Part shown: piece by piece, positions 37,359-46,245 of the stretch
How positions within the stretch are numbered: the stretch's first letter is position 1
How the letters are laid out: the number at the start of each line of letters is the position of its first letter
From: JAFKKS01 sp050187875
GTDB taxonomy: Bacteria > Pseudomonadota > Alphaproteobacteria > Rhizobiales > Xanthobacteraceae
Direction of reading: 5' to 3'
Length of the DNA stretch: 64,000 bases
Assembly (NCBI GenBank): GCA_050187875.1
Contig: JBFWXB010000010.1
Span: 47,580 to 111,579, forward strand
The notes under the pieces: model-generated
What the model saw: the letters and a program-made list of their open reading frames with translations, nothing else
Databases searched by the model: none
What the model was told of the DNA's origin: nothing
Position numbers and translations under genes: made by a program

Positions 37359-38051
37359 ATGGCGGAAAGCCTCACGGTGTTGAGCGGCCTGGCGGTGCAA
37401 GGTGCGGTCGAGCAGTTCATCCGGCCGGCGTTTGAAAAAGACACCGGCATTCGGCTGGACGTGCGCTGGGAGCCGACCACACTGATCATGAAGGCCATGG
37501 CGGCCGGCGAAAAAGCCGACGTCGTGATCGTGTCCGACGAAGCGGCGACCGAGCTCGCGCAGCAGGGAAAGACGCTCGCTGACGCCCAAGCGAAGCTCGC
37601 GCTCGCCGTGTTGGGCGTGGCGGTGAAGTCCGGCGCGAAGAAACCCGATGTTTCGACCACCGACGCCTTCCGCAAGGCGCTCCTCGACGCGCGCTCCGTC
37701 GCTTATTCGCGCGCGGGCGCGAGCGGCATCCATTTCGAGAAGCTGATCGAGCGTCTCGGCATCGCCGAGCCGGTGCGCGCGAAGGCGACCGTCATTCCAT
37801 CGGGCATGACGGCGGCGCAGCTGGTCAACGGCAAGGCCGATCTCGCGGTTCAGCAGATCAGCGAGCTTCTCACGATCGATGGCATCGAGGTCGTCGGCCC
37901 GTATCCGCCGGAGCTGCAATTCGCGACCGGCTTCACGGCCGCGATCGTGAAGGGCAGCGAGAAAGTCGACAGCGCGGAGAAGCTCCTCAAGGCGCTGGCC
38001 AGCGCCGAGGCGCTCAAGGCGTATAGAGAGACAGGTCTCGAGCTGCGCTAG
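37359..38051 (+). CDS. ModA-like periplasmic-binding-fold protein without signal peptide
   Basis: A 230-residue protein of the molybdate-binding/type 2 fold: LTVLSGLAVQGAVEQFIRPAFEKDTGIRLDV at the start, ADVVIVSDEAATELAQQGKT, and GVAVKSGAKKPDVSTTDAFRKALLDARSVAYS. It begins at MAESLTV behind GGAAGGA with no hydrophobic leader, so unlike true ModA it should stay cytoplasmic unless the start is wrong. No ABC permease lies near. It forms a pair with the racemase-like gene 25 bases downstream, inside the segment bounded by the tRNA-Trp repeat. A sensor or scavenging role is possible; unknown. Confidence 0.78.
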   Translation: MAESLTVLSGLAVQGAVEQFIRPAFEKDTGIRLDVRWEPTTLIMKAMAAGEKADVVIVSDEAATELAQQGKTLADAQAKLALAVLGVAVKSGAKKPDVSTTDAFRKALLDARSVAYSRAGASGIHFEKLIERLGIAEPVRAKATVIPSGMTAAQLVNGKADLAVQQISELLTIDGIEVVGPYPPELQFATGFTAAIVKGSEKVDSAEKLLKALASAEALKAYRETGLELR

Positions 38052-38076
38052 CTCGCGTTAGGGAAGGACGACATCG

Positions 38077-38742
38077 ATGCCGAAATCCCCGCGTATCGTT
38101 CTCCTGCACGCGACGCCGGTCGCGATGGCGCCGATCCAGGCGGCCATCCAGAAGGATTGGCCCGAGGCCGAAGCCGTCAACCTGCTCGATGACGGCCTCT
38201 CGATCGATCGCGCCAAAGAGCCGGACGAAGTTTCGGAAGGGATGATCGAGCGTTTCGTCGACTTCGGGAAATATGCGCGGCGCATCGGCGCCGACGGCAT
38301 CCTCGTCACCTGCTCGGCGTTCGGGCCGGCGATCGAGCGGCTCGCCGAGGTGATGCCGATCCCGGTGGTGAAGCCGAACGAGGCGATGTTCGAAGCCGCG
38401 CTCGCGCAGGGCAAGCGCATCGGCATGCTCGCGACCTTCGCGCCGTCGGTGCCGACCATGGTCGCGGAGTTCGATGAATTCGTCGGCAGCAAATATCCGG
38501 ACGCGACGCTCAAGACGGTGACGGTGCCGGAGGCGATGACCCATCTGCGCAAGGGCGACGCCGAGACGCACAACCGCCTGCTGGCGGAACGCGCGCCCGA
38601 GCTCGGCGATCAGGACGCCATCATGCTCGCGCATTTCTCGACGTCGCTTGCCGCCGATGCCGTGCGCGCAAAGGTGACGCCGCCGGTCCTTTCCGCGCCG
38701 CAGTCGGCGGTGAAGCGGATGAAGAGCCTGATCGCGGGCTGA
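38077..38742 (+). CDS. Asp/Glu racemase superfamily protein with a single catalytic Cys
   Basis: A 221-residue protein. The first half carries GADGILVTCSAFGPAIERL with Cys79 at the position of the first catalytic cysteine. In the second half, where racemases have a second Cys, the sequence is DAIMLAHFSTS with Ala185, so two-base racemisation is unlikely. Arylmalonate decarboxylase and some maleate/hydantoin-type members also work with one Cys or a shifted pair. The protein could be a decarboxylase or isomerase of a small acid. GGAAGGA precedes the start. It probably pairs with the ModA-like gene. Confidence 0.82.
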   Translation: MPKSPRIVLLHATPVAMAPIQAAIQKDWPEAEAVNLLDDGLSIDRAKEPDEVSEGMIERFVDFGKYARRIGADGILVTCSAFGPAIERLAEVMPIPVVKPNEAMFEAALAQGKRIGMLATFAPSVPTMVAEFDEFVGSKYPDATLKTVTVPEAMTHLRKGDAETHNRLLAERAPELGDQDAIMLAHFSTSLAADAVRAKVTPPVLSAPQSAVKRMKSLIAG

Positions 38743-38860
38743 GCCGTATCCAGTCAGCGTGATCCCGCGCTCGGCTTCTTTTCCCTCTCCCACAAGGGGA
38801 GAGGGGAAGAAATTGACTCTGCCTGGTTTGTGTGGCCAGCGACGAAACGCAGGCCTTCAC

Positions 38861-39304
38861 CTAGACGATCTTGAGCAAGGTCAGCGAGCGCCAACCGCCG
38901 GACGGCGTCTGGAAGTCGATGGACTGGCCCGGCGACAGGCCGATAAGCGCCGCGCCGACAGGCGTCAGGACCGAGACCTTGCCTGTGCCGACATCGGCCT
39001 CTTCGGGATAGACGAGCGTCACGCGGCGGACCTGCGCGGTGATGTCGTCCTGGAAGTCGACCGTGCTGCCCATCGTCACGAACTCGGATGGGCGCGCCGG
39101 GGCGGCGACCACCTGCGCGCGCTCGACCTCGCGAGTGAGGAAGTCCGCGGTGCGCGGGAAAATCTCGGTCGCCGCTTCCGCAAGGCTGCCCAGGCGCTCC
39201 CAATCCCCTTGGGTCATGGTGATCGGGGGCAGATTGGCGGCATGGGCGATAGCTTCGGCCTCGCTGTGATGCGCGTTGCGGGTTGGGGTCGTGGTCATGG
39301 TCAT
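38861..39304 (-). CDS. Rnk/GreA-type C-terminal-domain protein (nucleoside diphosphate kinase regulator-like)
   Basis: A 147-residue protein from the ATG at 39304 behind GGAGGAGGATAG. A helical N-terminal part (ITMTQGDWERLGSLAEAATEIFPRTADFLTREVERAQVV) and a GreA/GreB-like C-terminal FKBP-type domain (VTMGSTVDFQDD, RRVTLVYPEEADVGTGKVSVLTPVGAALIGLSPGQSIDFQTPSG) are clear. Rnk-like proteins bind RNA polymerase near the secondary channel; some antagonise Gre factors. It runs against the other genes in the tRNA-Trp/secE interval. Confidence 0.87.
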   Translation of the reverse strand: MTMTTTPTRNAHHSEAEAIAHAANLPPITMTQGDWERLGSLAEAATEIFPRTADFLTREVERAQVVAAPARPSEFVTMGSTVDFQDDITAQVRRVTLVYPEEADVGTGKVSVLTPVGAALIGLSPGQSIDFQTPSGGWRSLTLLKIV

Positions 39305-39679
39305 TCTATCCTCCTCCCTCGCATCCTTTGAGCGAAGGCATCGACGCAACGACGTTCGCCGGTTTAAGGACGACGTTCGTCATCGGATTTTGAGTGAAAT
39401 GAAAAAGGCTGCCCGGACGGCGCGCAGGGGCAGCCGGCCGGGTCAGGTGCCTGCGATGAGGCAGCCTGCGCGGAACTGACGATTCATGCGCGCCACAGTG
39501 GTCATGCCGTCAAGGTAGGCACACCGGCCGCGAAGTCAATGCGGCATGCGGCGCGACGATAGTATGGTCTGCTGGACACGGCTTGAGGGGGCGATAAAGA
39601 AGGCGACCATACTTTGCTCGCCGCAAGGCAGCTGAGCACGGCCCTCGGACGGGGTGGGGCGCTGCCATACGGCGCAATC

Positions 39680-39706
39680 GGGGTTCGAGTCCCTCCACTC
39701 CCGCCA
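39680..39706 (+). repeat. Candidate attachment site, right copy (tRNA-Trp 3'-end fragment)
   Basis: A 27-base sequence matches tRNA-Trp positions 37230-37256 at 26 of 27 bases, including the T arm and CCA. No tRNA 5' half lies upstream, so it is a fragment and not a gene. secE starts 168 bases later. It marks the right end of a 2.4-kb segment that separates tRNA-Trp from secE. Confidence 0.7.
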
Positions 39707-39873
39707 GCCGCGGGCAATGCCTTGATTTTTGGCCCCGTCCGCAGTAGGTAGACGGCGCTCGCCTAGCGGCCCGGTAACGGACTTCCGCGGCGACTTTCAT
39801 TCCCAAAAGGATCCGCTGTCGTCGGTCTCATCCTTCAAGGTTGGGCGACGTCAGGCTGTTTGCAGAAGGCTCG

Positions 39874-40071
39874 ATGGCAAAGATCAGCCCGTTCAAGTTC
39901 CTGCAGGAGGTCCGCACGGAGACCGAGAAGGTCACCTGGCCGACCCGCCGCGAAACCGCGATCACCACCGCCATGGTGTTCGTGATGGTCGCGCTTGCGT
40001 CGATTTTCTTCCTCGTCGCGGATCAAGTGATCCGCTTCGTGGTCACCATGATCCTGGGTCTCGGGAGCTAA
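39874..40071 (+). CDS. secE: Preprotein translocase subunit SecE
   Basis: A 65-residue single-helix form. A short amphipathic cytoplasmic part (FKFLQEVRTETEKVTWPTRRET, with the conserved KVTWPTR) precedes one transmembrane helix (AMVFVMVALASIFFLVADQVI). The ATG at 39874 follows GAAGG; upstream codons in frame are not conserved. SecE clamps SecY in the inner-membrane translocon. Three bases separate it from nusG, the classic pair. Confidence 0.95.
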   Translation: MAKISPFKFLQEVRTETEKVTWPTRRETAITTAMVFVMVALASIFFLVADQVIRFVVTMILGLGS

Positions 40072-40074
40072 GAC

Positions 40075-40626
40075 ATGGAAACGGTCACGTCCACGCGGCC
40101 GAAGCGCTGGTACATCGTCCACGCGTATTCGAATTTCGAGAACAAGGTCGCGGAATCGATCCGCGAGCAGGCGAAGCAGCGCGGCCTTGGCGACCTCTTC
40201 GACGAGATCCTCGTGCCCAAGGAGAAGGTCACCGAGGTGCGGCGCGGCCGCAAGGTCGAGGCGGAGCGCAAGTTCTTCCCCGGCTATGTGCTGGTGAAGA
40301 TGGACCTCACCGACGAGGTCTATCACCTCATCAAGAACACGCCGAAGGTGACGGGCTTCCTCGGCTCGGACAACAAGCCGATGCCGATCTCGGAAGCGGA
40401 GGCGACGCGGCTCCTGCAGCAGGTGCAGGAAGGCATCGAGCGGCCGAAATCCTCGATTTCGTTCGAGGTCGGGGAGCAGGTGCGCGTGTCGGACGGGCCG
40501 TTTGCCTCGTTCAATGGCACAGTCGAGGAAGTGGACGAGGCGCGCTCGCGCGTGAAGGTCGCGGTGTCGATCTTCGGCCGCGCGACGCCGGTCGAGCTCG
40601 AGTTCACGCAGGTGGAGAAATTGTAG
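40075..40626 (+). CDS. nusG: Transcription termination/antitermination factor NusG
   Basis: A 183-residue NusG. The NGN domain includes RWYIVHAYSNFENKVAESI, the FFPGYVLVKM strand and TGFLGSDNKPMPIS. The C-terminal KOW domain has VGEQVRVSDGPFASFNGTVEEVD. It binds RNA polymerase over the cleft and links it to Rho or to ribosomal S10. It lies directly after secE. Confidence 0.97.
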   Translation: METVTSTRPKRWYIVHAYSNFENKVAESIREQAKQRGLGDLFDEILVPKEKVTEVRRGRKVEAERKFFPGYVLVKMDLTDEVYHLIKNTPKVTGFLGSDNKPMPISEAEATRLLQQVQEGIERPKSSISFEVGEQVRVSDGPFASFNGTVEEVDEARSRVKVAVSIFGRATPVELEFTQVEKL

Positions 40627-40629
40627 TTT

Positions 40630-40706
40630 CGTCATTGCCGGGCTTGACCCGGCAATCCATCGTTTTCGCAAGAAGATGGATTCCCGGGTCAAGCCCGGGC
40701 ATGACG
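40630..40706. repeat. CGTCAT...ATGACG palindromic repeat, copy 3, between nusG and rplK
   Basis: It begins 4 bases after the nusG stop with CGTCATTGCCGGGCTTGACC and ends GGGCATGACG. It splits two genes of the same transcription unit. Family members are at 13044-13118 and 37020-37097. Confidence 0.87.
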
Positions 40707-40827
40707 GAGTGAAGGCGGCGGAAGCTGTCTTCATCAAACGTGGGAGGAGAGGGCGCGCGCCAAACGCCCGAACCGCACCACGAAACCCTGAACCGGCCGA
40801 TTCAAGATCGGTCGCGAGGAGATTGAA

Positions 40828-41256
40828 ATGGCAAAGAAGATTACAGGTTACGTGAAGCTGCAGGTGCCTGCGGGCGCTGCCAATCCGGCGCCGCCGATCG
40901 GTCCGGCGCTCGGCCAGCGCGGCCTCAACATCATGGAGTTCTGCAAGGCGTTCAACGCGCAGACTCAGCAGATGGAGAAGGGCGCGCCGATTCCAGTCGT
41001 CATCACGGTCTATCAGGACCGTTCCTTCACTTTCGAGATGAAGACGCCGCCGGTGTCCTTCTTCCTCAAGAAGGCGGCGAAGCTCCAAAGCGGCTCGAAG
41101 ACTCCCGGCCGTGGCTCGGTCGGTTCGGTGACCAAGGCGCAGGTCAAGGAGATCGCGCAGAACAAGATGAAGGATCTCAACTGCGACAGCATTGAATCGG
41201 CGATGAAGATGATCGAGGGCTCCGCGCGCTCGATGGGCCTGCAGGTCACGGAGTAA
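40828..41256 (+). CDS. rplK: 50S ribosomal protein L11
   Basis: A 142-residue L11. The N-terminal domain has KLQVPAGAANPAPPIGPALGQRGLNIMEFCKAFN, the stalk-base part touching GTPases. The C-terminal RNA-binding domain includes KTPGRGSVGSVTKAQVKEIAQNKMKDLN. GAGGAGATTGAA precedes the ATG. L11 binds the GTPase centre of 23S rRNA and is needed for the stringent response. A small CCGAT/ATCGG hairpin lies at 40798-40812 in the leader, where L1 might bind to regulate the operon; that is conjecture. Confidence 0.97.
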   Translation: MAKKITGYVKLQVPAGAANPAPPIGPALGQRGLNIMEFCKAFNAQTQQMEKGAPIPVVITVYQDRSFTFEMKTPPVSFFLKKAAKLQSGSKTPGRGSVGSVTKAQVKEIAQNKMKDLNCDSIESAMKMIEGSARSMGLQVTE

Positions 41257-41261
41257 CGATC

Positions 41262-41975
<714 letters not shown>

Positions 41976-42127
41976 GTTTTCGTCCGCTCATTTCCGCACT
42001 CGGGTCCGGCTTCCGTCGGCCCGAGCCCAGGCTTCAGCGGGAATCCAGATACGTGGCCTGAGTCCCCGCTTTCGCGGGGGGCGAGTGGAATGTGAAGCGC
42101 CGCTATCAATCGTTTGATCCGAAAAGA

Positions 42128-42155
42128 AAATGCCCGGGTCTCGGCCCGGGCATTT
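42128..42155. terminator. Intrinsic terminator behind rplKA
   Basis: A perfect 11-bp stem AAATGCCCGGG / CCCGGGCATTT with a 6-base loop, ending in an ATTTAT tract. It closes the rplK-rplA unit, so rplJL-rpoBC farther right must be transcribed from another promoter. Confidence 0.85.
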
Positions 42156-42318
42156 ATCGTTCATTGTCGCTGTAGCCGGCCGTCATGCGCGGCTCGCGTC
42201 GCGTGCGGCGGAGCGCAGTTCGCCGGGCATGTCGACCCTCGCTAAGCGAGCAACCGCGTGGCAACGCGCAACCGTCGCGAAGATAAGATCAAGGAGCAGG
42301 CCATAATACGCTGCTTTC

Positions 42319-42462
42319 TTAAAGCCCGCTCGGGCCCGTCCCGCCTTTGCAGGAGAGGGGCGCAGCGCTGTGGGATTCCCAAGGCCAGTCGCCGCATTTG
42401 TCGCAGCCGGCAAGCGCTGCGCTCAGAATAAGCAAAAGGGCGAAGACTCCGACCCGGCGCAT
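42319..42462 (-). CDS. Small lipoprotein
   Basis: A 47-residue protein from the ATG at 42462 with GGGGGAT upstream. An Arg-rich start and hydrophobic core end in the lipobox LAGC at residues 17-20, after which DKCGDWPWES and one more Cys follow. Short lipoproteins with CDKCGDW-like starts are common, unannotated genes in Bradyrhizobium relatives. It should be acylated at Cys20 and anchored in the envelope. Function unknown. It is convergent with rplA across the terminator. Confidence 0.72.
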   Translation of the reverse strand: MRRVGVFALLLILSAALAGCDKCGDWPWESHSAAPLSCKGGTGPSGL

Positions 42463-42682
42463 GGCGATCCCCCGACATTGCCGCGCAAATACAAACTGAT
42501 GGCCGGCCGCGCCCCGATAGGCTTTGGCCGGTAGCTCTTTACCCACGCCCCGCAGGTGTGCTCTATTGCCGCAGGGGGGTACTTCCAAATTGCCGGAATG
42601 CGACCCCTTGCGGGAGGAGGCGATCCTGACGGTTTGCCGAGATCGGCACGCCGTTTTGTCAACAATATAAGGAGACAGAGGG

Positions 42683-43696
42683 ATGGCAAAGCCGATTAAG
42701 GGAACAGGCCAGTCCGACCTGGCGCTCGACGGTACGGACGGCAACGACAATCTTATGGGCAAGGCCGGTAACGACGTCATCACCGGCGGGCACGGCAACG
42801 ACAGCATCGATGGCGGACAGGGCATCGACACCGCGGTTTATGCCGGCAACATCGAGGACTACGTCATCAGCTTCCTCGGCCATCGCGACGGCCATGGCGC
42901 CGACGACCTCAGGGTCAGCGTGTCCGACAGCATGGATGGACGTGACGGAACGGATTCGTTGAAGGCCGTCGAGTGGCTGAAGTTCAACGATGCGCTGGTC
43001 GATCTCTCGAACAACGTCACGCATTTCTCCGACCACACGCTCGACGCGTCGTCCTACGACACCCACGGAACGGCGACGACGACCGACGACGAAATGTATT
43101 TCGGCGATGGCAATCTGCCCACGCATTACAACATTGCCGATCTCAACGATCAGAAGATCGAGCTCGGCCTGAAGAACCACTACCGCACCGGCGACGACAT
43201 CACGCCTACGAGCGTCGATAGCGACGGCACCGCGCATTACGCCATTCCCGACGGCGCGCAAGTCGTCGACCCGGCGCATGACGTCTCGGGCGCGAACGCG
43301 AACCGTTCGGCGTGGAGCCTGGACTTCGTCGTCAACACCGGGCTCGACGGCAGCACCGCGACGCTGAGCGACTACACCTTCAAGATGGTGATCACCCAGA
43401 ACGGGACGAACACGCACGTCTTCGATCTCGATCCGACGACGCATGTGTGGCACGACGAAGCCAACCCGTCGATCACCTTCGGCGGCGACGATTTCGACCC
43501 GCACGGCGCGAGCCCGCAGGTGCAGTCGCAGATTTCCGAGAACAGCATCAATCTCGGCTTCGGCCCGTTTGTTGCGGCGTTCGGCCCGCTCGCTACGTCA
43601 ACGGCGGCCGGCACGACCTACGACGTGACGCTGCAAGCCTACGATCACCAGAACCATCTGCTCGGTTCCGTGCACGACGCGCTGGTGATGGCATAA
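42683..43696 (+). CDS. RTX-type calcium-binding repeat protein
   Basis: A 337-residue acidic protein preceded by AAGGAGACAG. Residues about 15-50 contain three hemolysin-type GGxGxD-like nonapeptides (DGTDGNDNL, GKAGNDVI, GGHGNDSI, DGGQGIDTAVY), which bind Ca2+. The rest is Asp/Thr/Ser-rich and predicted to be mostly beta, without a known catalytic motif. There is no N-terminal signal peptide, in keeping with type I secretion, but no secretion ABC transporter is in the window. The RTX block is unusually at the N-terminus rather than the C-terminus. Confidence 0.78.
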   Translation: MAKPIKGTGQSDLALDGTDGNDNLMGKAGNDVITGGHGNDSIDGGQGIDTAVYAGNIEDYVISFLGHRDGHGADDLRVSVSDSMDGRDGTDSLKAVEWLKFNDALVDLSNNVTHFSDHTLDASSYDTHGTATTTDDEMYFGDGNLPTHYNIADLNDQKIELGLKNHYRTGDDITPTSVDSDGTAHYAIPDGAQVVDPAHDVSGANANRSAWSLDFVVNTGLDGSTATLSDYTFKMVITQNGTNTHVFDLDPTTHVWHDEANPSITFGGDDFDPHGASPQVQSQISENSINLGFGPFVAAFGPLATSTAAGTTYDVTLQAYDHQNHLLGSVHDALVMA

Positions 43697-43723
43697 ACGA
43701 CGCGCGACAGCGTTCGAACGGCG

Positions 43724-43752
43724 AGGGGGCCCGCGCGGCCCCCTTTGCTTTC
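43724..43752 (+). terminator. Intrinsic terminator of the RTX gene
   Basis: A perfect 8-bp stem AGGGGGCC / GGCCCCCT with a 5-base loop is followed by TTGCTTTCT, 27 bases after the RTX stop. It isolates the gene from its neighbours. Confidence 0.8.
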
Positions 43753-43772
43753 TGCCCGACTGCGGCGCCCGA

Positions 43773-44402
43773 TCACGGCATCGGGATCGGGCCCATGTTC
43801 TTCGGCACCTGATAGCCCTTCTGCACCGCCGGGCGGTTGGCGATCGCTGTGTACCAGCGCTTCACGTTGGGGAAGGCGCCGAGGTCGATCGTCTGCCACT
43901 CGAAGCGCGAGATCCACGGCCAGATGGCGATGTCGGCAATGGAGTAGTCGTCGGCGACGAACGCGCGGTCCGCGAGGCGCTTGTCGAGCACGCCGTAGAG
44001 GCGCTTGCCTTCCTTGAGGTAGCGCTCCTCGGCGTAGGGCGCCTTGCCGGGATTGTACTTCACGAAGTGATGCACCTGCCCGAGCATCGGCCCGACGCCG
44101 CCCATCTGCCACATCAGCCACTCGACGACGCGGTAGCGCTTCTGCATGTCGGTCGGCAGCAGCTTCCCCGACTTCTCCGCGAGGTAGAGGAGAATGGCGC
44201 CGGATTCCATGAGCGAGAAATTGGTGTCGCGGTCGACGATCGCCGGGATGCGATTGTTCGGGCTGATCTTGAGGAAGTCCGGCGCGAACTGCTCGTCCTT
44301 GGAAATATCGATCGCATGCGCGGTGTAGGGCAGGCCCATCTCTTCGAGCGCGATCGAGACCTTGCGGCCGTTCGGGGTCGTCCACGTATAGAGGTCGATC
44401 AT
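43773..44402 (-). CDS. Glutathione S-transferase family protein, YfcG/YghU-like
   Basis: A 209-residue GST from the ATG at 44402 behind AGGAA. The thioredoxin-fold domain begins with IDLYTWTTPNGRKVSIALEEMGLPY, where the TTPNG segment is the active-site stretch of Nu-class disulfide-bond reductases such as YfcG. NNRIPAIVDRD and the glutathione site FSLMESGAILLYLAE follow. The helical domain has FVADDYSIADIAIWPWI. These enzymes reduce disulfides with bound glutathione. Cytoplasmic. Confidence 0.9.
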   Translation of the reverse strand: MIDLYTWTTPNGRKVSIALEEMGLPYTAHAIDISKDEQFAPDFLKISPNNRIPAIVDRDTNFSLMESGAILLYLAEKSGKLLPTDMQKRYRVVEWLMWQMGGVGPMLGQVHHFVKYNPGKAPYAEERYLKEGKRLYGVLDKRLADRAFVADDYSIADIAIWPWISRFEWQTIDLGAFPNVKRWYTAIANRPAVQKGYQVPKNMGPIPMP

Positions 44403-44553
44403 CGGGCGTTCCTGTGGGGAGATGGCGGGAGATTCTCGGCGGGGCTCTTGCGTACTCCGCGTCGGCCGCAGGGTCAAAAGTGTGAGTCATCACAAGGCGC
44501 TGCGCGTATCGCCTCAGACTCTGGCGGCGTGCGTGGAAATGTCCGCTTGTTTA

Positions 44554-44690
44554 CCCTCCCCTGGAGGGGGAGGGTCGCGAGCGAAGCGAGCGGGGTGGGG
44601 TGAATTTTCATTCGGCTTGAGAGTTGACCCCACCCCCACCCCAGGCGCAACCGCACCAGCGGCCCACCCCCCCCCCCCACGGGGGGGTGA
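44554..44690. repeat. G/C-run inverted repeat with a homopolymer tract
   Basis: CCCTCCCCTGG/GGAGGGGGAGGG at the left and GTGGGGTGA opposite CCCCACCCCCACCCC resemble the element between livG and livF. It includes a run of 12 C (44667-44678) shortly before 7 G, a place where sequencing or assembly slips are likely. Confidence 0.7.
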
Positions 44691-44712
44691 GTCCTCCATT
44701 TCGTCCTAGCCT

Positions 44713-46071
44713 TCAACTGCGATGCCGCGCGACGAACAGGCGCCCGCGCTCGGTCCAGAGAACGACGAGCAGGCACAGCGCGCTGAGGATGAAATAACCG
44801 GCGGCGAGCGGAACGACCGTGCCGTTGAAGGATTGGCCGACCGCCAATCCGCACAGCGCGCCGAGCAAAGTCGTGTAAGCGCCGATGAAGGCTGCGGCCG
44901 TGCCGGCGACGGCGCCGAGCGGCTCCATCGCCATGGTGTTGAAGTTCGGCACGGTGAGCGCGAAGAGGAACATCGCCGCCGCGACCAAGCCAATAAACAG
45001 CGCGAGCGGCGGCCGTCCGCCGTAGGCGAGCGCTACGACGACCAGCACGCCGGCGATCGCCGTGAAGCCGATGATCGCGCCATGCGAGAGGCGGCGCATG
45101 CCGAAGCGGCGCACGACGCGCGAATTGAGGAGCGAGCCGACCGCCATGGTCGCGGCGACGAGCGCGAAATAGAGCGAGAACGAAGACCCGAGGCCGTAGA
45201 CGGTGGTCTCGAGGATCTGCTGCGCCGAGCCGACGTAACCCAGCACGCAGCCCATCATCAGCCCGACGCCGGTCGAATAGCCGAGCGCCTCGCGCGTCGT
45301 CGCGGTGAGGGCGACGGCGGAGGCGATCTTCTGCGCCGAGAAGGGGAAGCGGAATTCCGGATGTAGCGTTTCCGGCATGCGCCGGCCGAACCAGAGCGAG
45401 AGCGTCAGCGCGACGGCGAACATGCTGACGAAAATCAACGGCCAGGGCCCGACCATGAGGAGGCCGCTGCCGAGCGCGGGCGCGAAGATCGGCACGATGA
45501 GGAACACCATCATGGCGAGCGACATCACCCGCGCCATCTCGCGGCCCTCGAAGCGGTCGCGCACGATCGCGACGGCCAGGACGCGCGCCGCCGCCGAGCC
45601 GATCCCTTGGATGACGCGGCTCACCATCAGCATGCTGAAGCTCGGCGCGACGATCGCGAGCACGCAGCCGGCCATGTAGATCGCCATGCCGCCGATCAGC
45701 ACCGGGCGGCGGCCGACCATGTCGGAGATCGGGCCGTAGGCGATCTGGGCGAGCGCGAACGCCATCATGTAGCCGTAGACGAGAAGCTGCGGCGCGTTGG
45801 GGTCGGCGAGCGCGAAGCCCGCGCGGAGCGAATCGAAGGCGGGCAGGAGGTTGTCGACCGAGTAGGCCGTCATGCCCATCATCAGGGCAACGATGCCCAC
45901 GAATTCGGCAAAGGCGATGCGGGACTTCGGACCGGGTGCCGGCGGCGGCGGGGAGGGCGCGGGCGGGACGGGGGCGGGGCCGTGCTCCCCGGCCGCCAAT
46001 GGGACGGACGTCCGTTCACCGGCCGCCGATGGCGCCTCCGACGGGTGCTGCGATGCTTCGAGCGCGGTCAT
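44713..46071 (-). CDS. MFS multidrug efflux transporter, Bcr/CflA family
   Basis: A 452-residue transporter with about 50 Pro/Ala-rich N-terminal residues before helix 1, then 12 predicted helices. Bcr/CflA hallmarks are AYSVDNLLPAFDSLRAGFA after helix 1, AQIAYGPISDMVGRRPVLIGG (motif A), SRVIQGIGSAAARVLAVAIVRD (helix 4 to 5), and RVMSLAMMVFLIVPIFAPALGSGLL (motif C-like in helix 5). Members export bicyclomycin, chloramphenicol, sulfonamides or small metabolites by proton antiport. It lies in the rplA-rplJ insertion. Confidence 0.9.
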   Translation of the reverse strand: MTALEASQHPSEAPSAAGERTSVPLAAGEHGPAPVPPAPSPPPPAPGPKSRIAFAEFVGIVALMMGMTAYSVDNLLPAFDSLRAGFALADPNAPQLLVYGYMMAFALAQIAYGPISDMVGRRPVLIGGMAIYMAGCVLAIVAPSFSMLMVSRVIQGIGSAAARVLAVAIVRDRFEGREMARVMSLAMMVFLIVPIFAPALGSGLLMVGPWPLIFVSMFAVALTLSLWFGRRMPETLHPEFRFPFSAQKIASAVALTATTREALGYSTGVGLMMGCVLGYVGSAQQILETTVYGLGSSFSLYFALVAATMAVGSLLNSRVVRRFGMRRLSHGAIIGFTAIAGVLVVVALAYGGRPPLALFIGLVAAAMFLFALTVPNFNTMAMEPLGAVAGTAAAFIGAYTTLLGALCGLAVGQSFNGTVVPLAAGYFILSALCLLVVLWTERGRLFVARHRS

Positions 46072-46245
46072 CGCGAGGAGATGGCGTATCGGGAGTGCGG
46101 GGGCAAGCGCGGGTTGGGCCCTATTTATATGCGACCCTTACGCCGGCTTGACCTGCACCCCCGTGGTTGCGAATCTGTCTGAACGTGCGCTAGAAACCGG
46201 CCAATTAAGGGCTTCTTAGGCGCGTGAGTCCAAAGAGTACCCACG

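Noticed and set aside
39660..39706. A second tRNA gene before secE
   Set aside because: Only the T arm and acceptor 3' strand are present; no matching 5' acceptor, D arm or anticodon arm lies upstream.
39502..39806. Minus-strand frames with GGSGGTRTP-like starts near secE
   Set aside because: Such phrases arise from reading tRNA 3' ends backwards; the same happens at the real tRNA-Trp, so no protein is supported.
44667..44687. The C-run/G-run as a G-quadruplex or regulatory tract
   Set aside because: It lies inside a dispersed repeat and is a typical place for read or assembly slippage; no gene start is near.
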